This document shows, in pieces, positions 34,595 through 46,777 of a DNA stretch of 64,000 bases. Location: the NCBI RefSeq assembly GCF_048544455.1, contig NC_133526.1:3240001-3304000 (forward strand), given 5' to 3'. Origin of the DNA: Silene latifolia. Taxonomy: Eukaryota > Streptophyta > Magnoliopsida > Caryophyllales > Caryophyllaceae. The position numbers and the translations under genes are program-made. Positions within the stretch are counted from its first letter, which is position 1, and every line of letters begins with the position of its first letter. The notes beneath the pieces are model-generated. The model was not told the origin of the DNA, did no database searches, and saw nothing but the letters and a program-made list of their open reading frames with translations.

Positions 34595-36479
34595 ATGACA
34601 ACTAATACACTAGTAAAAGAAGATGTAGGATCAAAATTAGCACAAGAAATAGCAAAAAAAGGAGATGAAATACCAGAAAGATTCATACTAAAATATCCAG
34701 AAATCATAATTCCTGCAATTGATGCACCATCGAATTTATGGGAAAATGATTTGTTAATTGATTACTCTTTGCTTTCCTCAAGTCATCGAACTGAACTTTT
34801 AAAGTTTAGTTCTGCTCTTAAGGAATGGGGTTGCTTTCAGGTTAAATTTGAATCTATTTAGTTAATTTTTGTATCTCAGTTTCTTTTATTGCATTACTAG
34901 TTCACCCGCTAAACATTTAAGTCATCGTGACTATAAATACATGTGTCATTACAATAAGGTTGCATTCATTTACCCCTCACAGAAAATATACATGAGTCAT
35001 AATAGTGAGACTGGATACGTCAGACCCTCTTACCCGACCATAGTCAAGTTATTTAACCATGCTGCATACATCCAAACTCCTTTGATATTTTGTTTGGGAT
35101 TAGTGTGTGTTATTCGATGTTTTGTTTGGTTTTGTAAATCTCTTGATACTGGTAGGATGAACTGTTAACTTAACAGGTCATAAATCATGGCATGACAAAC
35201 TTATACCTCGATGACTTGGTGAAAATTACGAAGCAATTTTTCAGCCTGCCTCTGGAGGAGAAATTAAAATCCTCAACAGCTGGTGATTTCTTCAATGGAT
35301 ATGGCCTTGCGGGTGCCACTCCCGGTACCAAGTCTTTGAACTGGAGTGATCGCATGTTTCTTACTGTTTATCCAGAGGATCAACGTAAGCTTCAACTTTG
35401 GCCTGAGAACCCGCTTGGAATCAGGTATGCAGTGTAAACCTGAGATAGGACTTACTTAAAAGTTCAGTTCTTATGTGCTGTGTATATTCTGAAACCGTCT
35501 CTTTGGGTGATTGTGAATTTGTGATCAATAGAAAAGACATGAATTTTAAGTATATTTTCTTTGTGATCAACTATACAAGTTATTGAATCTTATGTGATGT
35601 TTACGGATGTGTGAAATACATACCTGCAACGGTTTATGCTTTGTAGGCTACGGCCAAAATCCAGCAAAATACTGACAGTGTAGTTTTTTCTGCAACATTA
35701 CTGTGATTTTGTAGAGAAATTTTACATGACTTCTCCGTGAGACAAAAAATGATGTTGGACGGTTTCCTAAAAGCCATGGCACAGTCTCTGGACTTAGAGG
35801 AAAACAATTTTTCTGAACAGCATGGTGATCAAGGAGCAATAATATCAACACGACTCGGCCTCTATCCACGTTGTCCATGCCCTGATCGAGTATACGGTAT
35901 ACACCCGCATTCTGATAGATCCACACTCACAATAATCTTGCAGGACAATGATATGCCCGAAGGACTTCATATTCAGAAGGATGATCAGTGGTTCAAGGTT
36001 CCTGTTATTCCTGGTGCATTCTTTGTCAATATTGGTGATTTTGCAGAGGTAGGAATTTCATCAAAATACAAACTGATTGTTTCGGATGATCCACAATGAA
36101 AATTGGGTTGAGAATTGCATCAATCCAAATAATAGTTTATTCTCAGCAATAACAACATTACCCTAATGCCTCAACGGCTCCAACTAAGGACTTAGCTATG
36201 GTAAATTAGTGTACGACGTGGACCTCTATGACTGAGTTGGTTTTGCAGGTAATGAGTAATGGGATATTCAAGAGTGCAGTGCACAGAGTGGTTACTAACT
36301 CGGAGAAGGAGAGGGTCTCACTAGCTGCATTCTGTTCTCCAGACCCTGAAAATCAGGCGGAACCAATTCCCCAACTTGTTACCACTAATCAGCCCAAGAT
36401 GCACAAAAAAACATACAAACAGCTCTTCGTTGAGCCTTATCCTCATGGCAAGAGAGCTATCGACGCCCTCAGAATTTAG
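34595..36479 (+). CDS. 2-oxoglutarate/Fe(II)-dependent dioxygenase (DOXC class), copy B
   Basis: Exons 34595-34840, 35177-35424, 35715-36048 and 36249-36479 give 352 residues in one frame, the usual length for this family. The N-terminal DIOX_N part includes WGCFQVINHGM. The C-terminal 2OG-FeII_Oxy jelly roll has iron ligands His230 and Asp232 (IHPHSDRSTLTIILQD) and His288 (AVHRVV), with the 2-oxoglutarate contact Arg298-x-Ser300 (ERVSLAAF). Relatives include SRG1, norcoclaurine synthase 1-like and codeine O-demethylase-like enzymes. These hydroxylate or demethylate specialised metabolites in the cytosol using O2 and 2-oxoglutarate. The actual substrate cannot be read from the sequence. Copy A upstream is its recent, damaged paralogue. 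The gene converges on syntaxin copy 1, leaving about 430 bases between stop codons. Confidence 0.93.
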
Positions 36480-36910
36480 TCTTGTGTTCACCTGTCGCCA
36501 ATGCTACTAAAATAATGTCTTAAAGAGTTTGGGTTCAAGTGTCAGTCGTGGTTTGTGTAAGCGCAGAGTTTTTTAATAAGTTAATAATAGATTGGCTCAA
36601 TATCTTTTATACAAGTCTGAGTAGATTATTCTCAAACTGAACAACAAAGAATTATGCAATATAATTAAGTACCAAATCTCACAAGTAGATGACCTTACAA
36701 GTATAGGAGCAGTTGAGCATCCTTCATCGTTACGAACACAATGGCTATGACCACATGACCTGTAACTCTGTAAGTGCATATCAACTCTACCTTCCCAAAC
36801 ATTTTTCCCTTTTCACAACAATGACCAAACGTACGATACAACAAAGAAAAAAGTACTTCGTATTTGCAAAACATAAACCTTGATTTCCGAGGAAACTCAG
36901 TACCCCCTTG
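36480..36910. other. Shared 3' region between convergent dioxygenase B and SYP22 copy 1
   Basis: The left ~120 bases match the 3' flank of dioxygenase copy A. From about 36600 to 36780 the sequence matches, on the minus strand, the region after syntaxin copy 2 (63610-63770), so it is likely syntaxin 3' UTR. The two transcripts may nearly touch or overlap here. Confidence 0.6.
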
Positions 36911-39900
36911 TTATGCGACGATGATTATGAGGACGATGAGGAGGATTATCCCAAATATCACCAACAGTAAGCATGTCTGCATTCAATTGACAATTATCAG
37001 TCAGGAACTAAGCAATCGGGTGGCAAACTGGCAATTTGAATTATGTATGCTTTATTTTCTAATAGCTTGTTAAATGACCCACCAAACTACAGATGTTTCG
37101 GTAACCTCGTCTTAAACCAGTATGACAAAAGACGGAGTGAATTAAGTAACTTGACAGTATGAATCTTTGAATTACATGATTCAATAAAAGTGGTACTCGG
37201 CAACTAATAAGAGCATATTCTAAACTATTGCCTCGGATTTTGGGATCCCCAATTTCGTTATACTTGGCCATTATGTAGTGTTAAATTTTCATGACAGCAT
37301 AGTCTGAAGGTTGTCATACATTTCCGTTATGAAAGGCACAGGTTTGGATCTTCAACTACGGAGTACTTCTTTTCGGTTGATTATTATAAAACAGTTTGAA
37401 GAGGCCCAATTTTAAATTTTCATCCACAGTCGCGCAAATAATTTCATCTTCCATCTTGTGTTTGTTGTTTACAGGTAAAAAAACCATAAAAAGACAAGAT
37501 CGTAAAAAAGAAAGGCGCAACTGACCAATGAGGAATTTGATTTTTGGGTCTTTGATGCCTGAGCTAGTTGAGATCTTCCCTGCGCAGTTGCAGCATGAGC
37601 ATTTTCAACATTGGAGCCGATATCATCTGTGCGCGAAAAAATCAGAAAATTAGGATATTGGCATCCGCAGTGTCCCTTCTCAAGAGGGAAGCAATTAAAT
37701 TAAAAAAACTTACCAATCACAACTCCTTGGTCATGGACTAGCACCGCAAGGTCTTTGAAGATCTCATTCACCTCACCAATTTGATTCTGGATTTCCTGTA
37801 TTCCCTGCTCTCTTTCCTCGATTATAGTTTCGTTGAAAACTATCTCATTGTCCAATAGCAACACCTCTTGCCTGGTGGATTCACATAATAGATAATCAAG
37901 TATGTCAAAAGACAGATAAATATTGTTAGTTGATCTGTCCAAAGCACGGGCTCCAACCCTAATTGGAGCATTTGGTAAAAGATGTTATTTTTATTCTCAC
38001 CTCCTCGCTTCTACAAGAACAGCTCGTTGCTCCTGTGAATTATCTGTAGTCGCATCAATCTCGCTAGCCGTGTAGCTATCAGAACACAAAATGAACAAAG
38101 GTGAGGGGGATAAAGGATGCACTAGTTGGAACAGATTATTGACTACGAAATATAAATTGGAAGAAAATACATATTCCTAAAGAAATCACACCAACAATAC
38201 AACAAAGTATAAACAGAGAGATATAGAAAGAAACGGCTTCATAAAAACAGACTATATATGATTCCAGCTAATATCAAAATTGAAAGCATCACAGCAATAA
38301 TACATGTTACTCGACTCATAATACCTAGCATACCCATGTCTGACACTCACAGTTGAACATGGGTATGACAGATATTTCTTTTTAAACCTAACTTACATAG
38401 CACGTTGATTTTGCATAAGATAGCGGAATCCGACACAAGCGCACACACACCCATGTCAAATACTTCTAAGCAAGTGTGACTAACATTATCAATACAATAA
38501 ACAGCTTGCAGAAAAATCCACCAACTCCAAAGAAGACACGCCAAGCAAATGGGATTAGCAAGAATTCTAGTCTCGCAATTGACTAATTACAGCAGGCAAG
38601 CAAGAAAATTTGATTTCATGATGAGCCAACTAGCCACTAAATCCTAAATAGACTAATCACTAATGAACTTAATTCAGCGTGCACGCAATAAATGTATTTG
38701 CGAGCAATTACACATTCAATTGCAGAAGCCAGAACCCATTAATCACCTTGAAGGTAGAACAGCCTGAGGAACAAAAGGAGGATATGTGGTTTCCCGCTCA
38801 GCTGCCAGTCGTTGAGCCTTCTGGAATTCCTTCAAAACTGCCTGGTAATCTTTTGTAAGTTTGGCATCAGCAATTTTCCTGCTGGCCTGTAATGCATGAA
38901 AATAACAAATATAAAATAGCCTTCCGACACAAATATTAAAGCACATAACCGCCTCCATCACAAAAGGCTTCATAAATAGAACGGTATCACATGTGAGATA
39001 CGGATACTATGATATTAAAGCACATGACCACCTCCATCGTAACTGACATCCATTGATCATATGACTCCAAATAAAAGACTTACGCTGACATTAGCATTGT
39101 GATCTGTTTCACTTGCTTGCTTGAGCTTGGCTGAAGTATCCTTCACCAGTTGCCCAATGTATAGCCGTGTCTTGTGGCTGTTCATAAAAGGTATGTTCAG
39201 TGAAAAACATTGAAACTGAAATCACACTGCAAACACGGTCATGGATGGCTTGCACATTAGCAAGTGAACTGCACGGTGAAAAACCGCTAGGGCCCATCGA
39301 TCATGCTGATAAATTATTCCCATGAAGAAATAGGAACTAATAGAGACCAGTACCAAGAGACTTCACTAGAAGCTGTTATACATATACAGGAACCCTATTC
39401 AAAAAAGTTATGCCAGTTTTATCGATCAGAATCATGCACTTTGTGCAGATGTCCTAAATCATAACAGCCTCCAACCCGAAATTTGCCCCTTTCAAACATA
39501 TCAAATACCTCTAACAGGACAAACTCCAAAGGTCATATTTTCACCCAATGTTCCTCAGGCTCGTTTAGAAGTATCCGGCATGGGTGCGTGTCCAAGTGTC
39601 GAATTCGGCCATTTTTATGAAAAAAATGCATTTTTTGGCTTAAAATGAGGTGTCAAAGTGTCATACTCTTGTCCGAGTGTCGAGTGTCAGAAACAGTACG
39701 TGGGGAAATCAGAAGAGTCGGAGTAACATAGTTTTCACCAACAAATGGCTTAAATGCTTGCAACTTGCAAGTCTAATCAACAGAAAAAAAAAAAAAAAAG
39801 ATTAAGCACTTGTTTGTCGTCCAACTATACAAAACAAGCCTGGTTTACCAACATGTTCCAAATATAAGAGATACCTAAACCAGCAGCGAGTTAAACTAAC

Positions 39901-41405
39901 CAACTTATCGACAAGTTATGTCACTCCAACTCTCCATATAATTTTGCTTACTTGTGCGAAAATTGACAATCTAACATGTTAATGGCAATTAAACTTCATT
40001 TTAAGCCAAAATAAGGGAAATTTTCATAAAATTTCAACTTTCCAAATCTAACACCTAGACACGCACCCATGTCGAAACTTCTTAATTGGCTTTGTATTAC
40101 ATAGAAGAGAGGAGAAATCTCTTCCGATAATGCTAGAAGCCTAAGGAGGCTCAAACTAGACACTGAACAATGGGCACCAGAGAAACCATCCGCAAAAACA
40201 AAAAGCATAATGGAATAAGATCAAATGGAAACAGAGTGACACCAGTTGCGTCATCAAGCAAAAATCATAGTCATTCAACCATATGTTCCATAAAAGAGGG
40301 TGAAGCTATATTTCACATGTCATTGTAAACAAAGATGGTCATGAAATGCATCAAACATAAAACAAGAAGTAACCACACGATGAAAAAACTAACTTCAAGT
40401 TTCAACAAGCCACCTCATCCAAAATATGAAAAACATCAACTCCATGCTTCCACGGACGGACATCGCCAAGTTAAACATACAACAATTACAACGCCCTCTC
40501 TAACTCTCGACTATGAAGCAATATACAAATTCAACACCGTGTTTTCTTGCTTCTCCTTTCTTAGATTTTACTTTAACCATGCTTGAGTGGTTACATACTT
40601 ACATTATTGAGACACTACAAAGCATTTATGCCTTGTTTCGATACCAAAATAGGAGGGAAAGGGAGGGAGAACAGAGGAGGTGATTTTCCCTCCAACTCTT
40701 TCCACTGTTAGAGAGGAAATAATTTGACTTGGAGGACGGAAATGGAGGAATCCATTTTCCCTCCACCTTCATTTTGCTAATTAAACAAAGGATTTCTCGT
40801 CCCTCTTAATCCCTTCTCTCCCTTTCCCTCCATTTCCCCCAATCCAAACGCGCCATAAAAGCACAGCACTAACAAGCAAGCCTAATGCTGAACAAATTCC
40901 ACCCAAGTTGCAGAAAATCCCCCATAACCTCACCGAATTCGCTACTCACACCCACCAAATCACTCAATTATACGCTATAAACCCAGCAATTACACCCAAT
41001 TTGCAACCAAAACAATTCGAGGATAAACGACAAATCATTAACCATATTAACTACATTAACACAAAACGCAACAATTCAACAAATGCACAATATCCATATT
41101 AAAAAGAATCAAAAACATTATATCTAGTACAGCTTTGCATCCGTTTCACGCTTACAACCGTCTTAAATAAGAATTTGCACATTATAAATAAAGAAAAACT
41201 TAAACACATACAGCTTTTCACGAAGTTGAGGGGTATCTTTGGGAGTTCCAAGAGTATTAACAAGGCGTTGAAAAGTGGAAACAGCAGTATTAATCTGGAA
41301 TATTCCAGAAGCTACTGCCTGTGACGGGTCCTGTTTGGTATTCAGCAAATTATTTCTCAAAGCAAGCGGTGTGCGAACGCCTGCTTCAAGATCTTGAAAA
41401 CTCAT
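36911..41405 (-). CDS. SYP22: SYP22-type Qa-SNARE (vacuolar/prevacuolar syntaxin), copy 1
   Basis: Minus-strand exons 41405-41212, 39177-39084, 38886-38747, 38075-38001, 37871-37714, 37626-37526 and 36976-36911 give 275 residues. The N-terminus [11 protein letters not shown] and the block [20 protein letters not shown] identify plant class-2 syntaxins. An N-terminal Habc helical region spans roughly 30-145. The Qa-SNARE motif spans about 180-242 with the zero-layer glutamine at Gln216 ([11 protein letters not shown]). A single C-terminal anchor, [20 protein letters not shown], covers 255-274. Family knowledge: the protein sits on prevacuolar compartment and vacuole membranes and pairs with VTI11-, SYP5- and VAMP727-type SNAREs for vacuolar fusion. 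Intron 1 holds a Tourist-like MITE. Copy 2 is its inverted paralogue 18 kb away. Confidence 0.95.
40629..40855. mobile_element. Tourist-like MITE in SYP22 copy 1 intron 1
   Basis: Terminal repeats TGCCTTGTTTCGAT and, complemented, TGGCGCGTTTGGAT enclose the same purine/pyrimidine-rich interior (GGAGGGAAAGGGAGG) as the element in RAD1 intron 2. The flanks are TTA on the left and TAA on the right, compatible with a Harbinger TWA target. No matching element was seen in the homologous intron of copy 2. Confidence 0.65.
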
Positions 41406-41892
41406 ATTTGATCAAAAAAACAACTATTTAAAAATGTTGGAAATTTCCTAGAATTCTCAAAACCCAATTGAGAATCCTAGAAATATGGTTAAAGATTGAA
41501 ACTTTGAGGGTTTTGGAATCTGGGAATTGTTGGAAGGTGGCAGAATTCTGGGAATTTTTTAGGGAAAATGGGAAAATAATTTGGTGTGATTTGTAGGGGG
41601 AAAATAATTGGGGGAAATTGAGTATTAATATGAAGGAAAATGAAAGGGCGCCACCGGGTGACACCCAATTTGGGCGCCACCCTCTCACATGGGGTGAGTG
41701 GGGACCCCTTCAATAAACAATTGTTGTGAGAGGGTGACACCCAATTTGGGCGTCACCCGGTGGCGCCCTATCACTATCCATGAATATATGCGAGTTTGTT
41801 TATGATAATCGAGGAATTAAATTTTGAGCAAGTCGGACTATTGCGAGGCAAGTTTGTACTCGTATTATTGGGAGTAACTATTAAGGGAGTAA
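41406..41892. other. 5' flank of SYP22 copy 1
   Basis: 41406-41600 resembles the region before copy 2 (58930-59091), with GGGAATTGTTGG and CTCAATTGGGTTTGAGAATT-like words, and is probably 5' UTR and proximal promoter. A palindromic element follows (listed separately), then about 120 bases of AT-rich sequence before a Helitron. Confidence 0.55.
41646..41768. mobile_element. 123-bp near-perfect palindrome, MITE-like
   Basis: The left arm GGGCGCCACCGGGTGACACC continues to CCCAATTTGGGCGCCACCCTCTCAC. The right arm is its complement with one or two changes, leaving a loop of about 35 bases. Each arm itself contains the smaller inverted word GGTGACACCCAATTTGGGCG. No target duplication is evident. 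It lies some 240 bases before the SYP22 copy 1 start and is absent from the copy 2 promoter. Confidence 0.7.
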
Positions 41893-42463
41893 TCCCCCTT
41901 AAACTAAAAGAATAAGAAATCTTCAATATTTTCCTGCCTAAATGAAAACTACTCTATAATTGGGCTTAAATTATGTCATATCTACAATTGGGCCTAACTG
42001 TTTAGTTTAGTAAATTTATAATTATAACCTATTTTTTTCCTTATACTTTAACTTATTATCTATCTTTGCTTAATACTATGTGAAACCTTTAAATTTCGGT
42101 TAATTTTTTTATTTAACATATATACATAAGTATATACTCCATATTATAACATATATCTTATCTGATTGTATTATTAAAGACATTAATTAACAGTTATATT
42201 ACGCTTTTGGTGGATATAAATTCATATAATGCTATAATAATAATATTTTTTTAAACAAAGTTAACAAAGTTGTTTCAAGAAACCAGAAATCTTATACGGA
42301 TTAGAAGTGTTGAACCATTTCTTTATACCTCTTAATACAAAAGATCACTAATAGTAAATTGTATAATAAAATATCAAATGGAGTTAAATAATATTAGTAT
42401 AATTATTATTTTTTCTAATATACCTATCTACAAAACCGCGCATTCGCGCGGGATCTATACTAG
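41893..42463 (+). mobile_element. Non-autonomous Helitron, 571 bp
   Basis: It starts TCCCCCTTAAACTAAAAGAA and ends CTAG, with the stem-loop CCGCGCATTCGCGCGG nine bases before the terminal tetranucleotide. It sits between A (41892) and T (42464). The first ~60 bases align with the 5' end of the Helitron that finishes at 56029 (CCTGCCTAAATGAAAACTAC against CCCGCCTAACTTACACTAC), so both are one family. No coding frame is seen. Confidence 0.85.
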
Positions 42464-42786
42464 TAGAGTTTAAATGAACTAGAAAATGGATGAAAGTGAT
42501 GGAGGTTGGAGATAGAAATGGAGGAAGATAGTGTAATAGTCTATCCATTAATGGGTAATAATTACCCACCTCCACCCTCAAGTAATGCATTACCTCCATA
42601 TGGAGGTAATAATTCCTCACTCACCACCTCTTTCCACCTTCCACAACCACCACAAATCACCAATCTCCTTCCATTTCTTCTTATTTTAGCCTCTATTACC
42701 CCTTAATAATTACTCTCATTCCAAGCGAGCCCTAAGAAGTATTTCCTCCGTTTCGGTCATCGGTCATTTATTTACCTTTGATTTTA

Positions 42787-43309
42787 GGGTTTTTTGTCAA
42801 AAACTACCTTATATTTAGGGGTATTTGTAAAAAAACTACCTTATATTATTTTTCTTGTTTTAGACTACCTTTGTTTTCTCATTTTTTGGTCAAAAACTAC
42901 CTACACTGAAAATATGGCGAGATTTGGTCGATTTAGTGACATTAACCTATCTCACATGACTTTCTTAACATCAAACAACAATGATCAACTGCGTCCAAAC
43001 CAAAATTTAACTTCAGATAAGCAAAATTAATGAATTTCACATTTCAATAATAACTACAAACATCTACTAAAGTTTAGCGTGTACTTTATGACTTCCCAAA
43101 ATCGAGCCTTAATAAGATTAAAACATAAAAGAGTCATGTGAGATATGTTAAAGCCGAAAAATAGACCAAATATGTCTAGATTCTTAGCGTAGGTAGTTAT
43201 TGACCAAAAATAAAGAAAACAAAGGTAGTTGAAAACAAAAAAAAAAAAAATATAAGGTAGTATTTTTACAAATACACCTAAATATAAGGTAGTTTTTGAC
43301 AAAAAAACC
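42787..43309. mobile_element. MULE-type MITE, 523 bp
   Basis: This is a sister of the element in RBR copy 1 intron 4: the same terminal repeats (GGGTTTTTTGTCAAAAACTA) and nearly the same length. The flanking direct repeat TTTGATTTTA occurs at 42777-42786 and 43310-43319. The interior words GATCAA, ATTTAACTTCAG and TAAAG match throughout. Confidence 0.92.
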
Positions 43310-43331
43310 TTTGATTTTAATGTAAAGTCTA

Positions 43332-43817
43332 GGGTTGTTTGGTTGATCAAGGAATTTAATTTTCCTAGGAAAATTAAATTCATGGAAATTAAGTTCCCTC
43401 AGCCAATTCGGGTGAATTTCAGAACACTAAAACTTGGGAGAGACGGTCTCTCTCTTTCGTACCCTTTTATTTGTATTTCGTACCTCTTTTGTTGTTGATC
43501 GTAAAATAGTAATTTCGTACCTATTTTCATAATAAATGTACTCATTTCATCATTAATCATGATTTGTACCTATTTTATTACCTTTAGTACCACTTTTTCT
43601 TAAAATTGTACAATGATCTCTCAATAAAGCTTATTAAGAGACCGTCTCTCAGGAGATCTACTCGTAAGCAACTTCCTACATCATGTAGGCATTGGAAGTT
43701 CCTGGGAAGTTCTAATTCCTACATTTTCCAAAATTTATGGCAACCAAACAACCCATGTTTTTCAAAATCATGGGATTTTCCAATGCCTATATTTTCTAAG
43801 TGGGAACCAAACGACCC
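43332..43817. mobile_element. Putative Tourist-like MITE, 486 bp
   Basis: The ends GGGTTGTTTGGTT and, complemented, GGGTCGTTTGGTT form terminal repeats of the GTTTGG class. The flanking trinucleotides are CTA and TAA, so the expected TWA duplication is imperfect. Its middle holds a second inverted pair (GGGAGAGACGGTCTCTC near 43436, AGAGACCGTCTCTC near 43637) that may be another small element inserted in it. Confidence 0.55.
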
Positions 43818-44151
43818 TAAGAAAAGAGGAAGGGTCAATTATGAAGTGATAAGTCGGATTGAGTGTCGAGGATCAAATTGTATATCAATTGACTGAAAAA
43901 CCCGAAATAAAATAAAATAGGTAAATAAATGCTCGAAATTGAGGGAATATCGCAGTTTGTAGCTTCTGCACAACTCCTTATTTATGTGGGAGTAGATTAC
44001 TAGCTCCCTTTTCTCTTCAAAAAAAAAAAAAAGATTAGTAGCTCCCTTTTATAAATAATGGGTACTGCAAATTCTGAAACAATAGTTAAGATTGTCAATA
44101 AAGCGTGTTTAAAATAAAAGAAGTTATATTGATATACCATAATAAAAAATA

Positions 44152-44703
44152 GGGATATTCTACATGGTACCCCTTAACTTTTCGACTTTTTACGTGGTGC
44201 CCCTAAACTTTTTAAAACATACATGGTACCCCTAATTGTTGTCATTATCACTAAGCATACCCCTAAACTTTATTTTCCGTCAATTAAACTCAGTTTTAGG
44301 CGTTAAGTGATTACCTGTACGCGTAACCAAGCTTGTCATTTATCATCCCATGACATAAGGACTCTATTAGGCTCAATATCCATCTTTGGACGTGATAATT
44401 TGGCATGGGATCAATAAATTTTCCATCAAAAACTTTTTAGCCCATATATATCAATAAATATTAGGATCGAGATAGATATTGAGCCTAATAGAGTACATAT
44501 GTCATGGAATAATAAATGACAAGCTTGGTTACGCGCCCAAGTGATCACTTAACGCCTAAAACTGAGTTTAATTGACGGAAAATAAAGTTTAGGGGTGTAC
44601 TTAGTGATAATGACAACAATTAGAGGTACCATGTATGTTTTAAAAAGTGTAGGGGTACCACGTAGAAAGTCGAAAAGTTGAGGGGTACCATGTAGAATAT
44701 CCC
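44152..44703. mobile_element. MULE-type fold-back MITE, 552 bp, uninterrupted copy
   Basis: The ends are GGGATATTCTACATGGTACC and its complement, with a 9-bp duplication TAAAAAATA (44143-44151 and 44704-44712). Almost the whole element folds back on itself around 44430. It is the intact counterpart of the Helitron-split element at 22345-25920 and supplies the empty-site sequence for that insertion. Confidence 0.93.
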
Positions 44704-44838
44704 TAAAAAATAATAAAAGTAATAAGAATGTATAAAAAGGTTACGAGAAAACTGTTTTAGTAACTTATTGAGAAAGCGTCCTTTTAAAATCTTTGTCGAT
44801 TAAGGAGTCAAGTTATACATTCACTACCGTGAATAATT

Positions 44839-45967
44839 TTTTTTTTTTTTTTTGACAGCAATAAATAGCATAGCTTACACAAGAGCTCCCTGAGCAAGAT
44901 TATGAGTTATCTTATTCACTCCCCTAGGACAGAAACTAAAAGAGCAACAATGAAACTGAGACGCAATAGACTTAATATCATTGATAATGGAGCTGATAGA
45001 TGCAATCGGCTTCTCCGCTCCCGCAGCCTGCAAAACCAAGATAAGACAATCCGTAACAAGTCTAACGTGAAGGTACCCTTCGTCCAAGGCCCATTTTAGC
45101 GCGCCATAATAGCTGCATGTCCTTCGGCATGCAGGGCAGAAGAGGCAAACGAGCGAGCGTGAGCAGAGTTCCTTAAGGTCCCATTACCATTCAATAAGCA
45201 CCACCCCATGCCAAAGACTTCTATCGACCCTCCAAGAGATCACACTTGACAAAGGTCAAACATTTTCGCACCCAGGTCCACCAACAATCCAATAGGGGAA
45301 AGAGTTTTTAATCCTCTTAGCTAACCCAAAACCAGGGGAGGAGTCCAGCAGAGGCGCTCGAAGTAGGCTAACATCCTTACTGCACACAACCTCCTTCATA
45401 CACTGAATGTCACCAAGAATGGAAAGAAGAGCACTCATAGGCCAAGGACGACGATTCTTGAAGACCATATCATTCCTGCAACACCAAATTCTCCAGAGGG
45501 TAGCGATTAGGGGGAAAAGGAGGGAGTTAGGATCTGGGCCAATTAGGAAATAAGTAACCCAGTTAATGACCCAAACCCTAACATCAATATCCATCCCTCC
45601 CGTGATTCTAAGTCCTAAAGGACAGCTAAACCATAAAGCCTTTGCAAAGCTACAATCTCTAAACAGGTGAGAAATAGATTCCACACAAGGAGAAGAGCTA
45701 TCACAAAGAGTACAGGAGGAGCGCCAATTCATTTTTCGTTTGAGAAATTCAGAGCCCACTGGAAGGGCATTAGCCATAAATTTCCATAAAAACACCTTTA
45801 GTTTGTTAAAGATAGGCAACTTCCAGAGCTTAGATCTGCAAAAACCCACAATTGTTGCAGACATTCTAGAAGGATCAGTAGTCGAGGTGGGTCCATTAGT
45901 TAAGGTCATAGCAGCGACATAGTATCCCGACTTGACAGTGAATGCACCATGTTTAGAGAATTTCCAA
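44839..45967 (-). mobile_element. 5'-truncated L1-type LINE
   Basis: A poly(A) tail (T run after 44838 on the plus strand) and a perfect 14-bp target duplication TACCGTGAATAATT (44825-44838 and 45968-45981) delimit the insert. The minus-strand frame ending at 45256 encodes the zf-RVT region (CTLCDSSSPCVESISHLFRD, then C) that follows reverse transcriptase in plant L1 elements. A second frame, 45087-44875, encodes the RNase H-like tail (VRLVTDCLILVLQAAGAE ... CPRGVNKITHNLAQGAL). The two lie in different frames, so at least one shift or stop separates them. The endonuclease and most of the RT are absent through 5' truncation. The open frame continues about 29 codons upstream into flanking host DNA, by chance. 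Confidence 0.92.
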
Positions 45968-45981
45968 TACCGTGAATAATT

Positions 45982-46208
45982 AAGTACTCTTATTAAGTAC
46001 TCCGTAGATGCTAGTGAATACTCGTGATTAAGAGTGTAGGTGGTTGAGTTACCCACAGTGGCTTACGGTTGATTAGTGAGAATTTTGGCCGGCCAGATAA
46101 GACTTGAGAGAATTGGTTTGACGTGGGCCCACGCGACGTATAAATGTGGTGGAGAATGCTGGAAAAGTAGTTTAGGTAGGTTAATGCACGGAGTAATACT
46201 TATGTAAA
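45982..46208. other. Spacer between LINE and Helitron
   Basis: AT-moderate sequence with no recognised gene. It contains TTGGCCGGCCAGATAAG around 46086-46101 and an ACTCCGTAG-like word near 46000. Confidence 0.4.
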
Positions 46209-46777
46209 TAAGTATAGATCCCGTGTAATGTATGCACGGTGCACGGTGCACGGTCTCTATAAAATTTCATTATTTTTCATATTTCTAGCTACTCATTGTA
46301 TTTTGATTAATTAGAGATATAAAAAATTTAAATCGTAAGAAGTAATGAAATGAGTATTTTTCTGAAAGTTTTTTTTGTTTTTTTACCGAGAAATTAATAA
46401 TGTTAATTTGCAAATATTTACCAATAACATATTTTTTAGCCGTAACTTTATATCATAAAAAGTCAATGAATTTTTAACAAATACTTACTAATAACATATT
46501 TTTTAGCAACAACTTTTTATCATAAAAAGTCGATGAATTTTTATCATAAAGTTCTTTAAAAAAACGGAATTTTTTATCATAGAAAGATCGAAGATAAATT
46601 TGTGCATAATGTAAAATATTGAATGTTATAAATATTTAAATACAAAAGATAATGTCTATTTATAACCCATGTTCATACCTATAGTATATGTTAAAAATAC
46701 CAATCACTATTTTAGGAAATATGTTTTAGGCGGGAAAAGTTGGAGTTTCGCCTATTCATTTAGTAAATAATAAGGGA
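46209..46777 (-). mobile_element. Degenerate Helitron, ~570 bp, abutting the next one
   Basis: On the minus strand the 5' end reads TCCCTTATTATTTACTAAAT and the left end carries GCACCGTGCATACATTACAC with GGGATCTATACTT, like the stem-loop and tail of the 42463 Helitron but with the terminal CTAG changed. Its right end (GA at 46776-46777) is followed immediately by the CTAG of the larger Helitron, a head-to-tail arrangement. Confidence 0.6.

Noticed and set aside
45256-46056. 266-residue host gene
   Set aside because: The 14-bp target duplication falls inside the frame, and the rest is the zf-RVT region of a LINE.
46209-46260. Regulatory tandem GCACGGTGCACGG
   Set aside because: It coincides with the expected stem-loop of a degenerate Helitron 3' end, a sufficient explanation.
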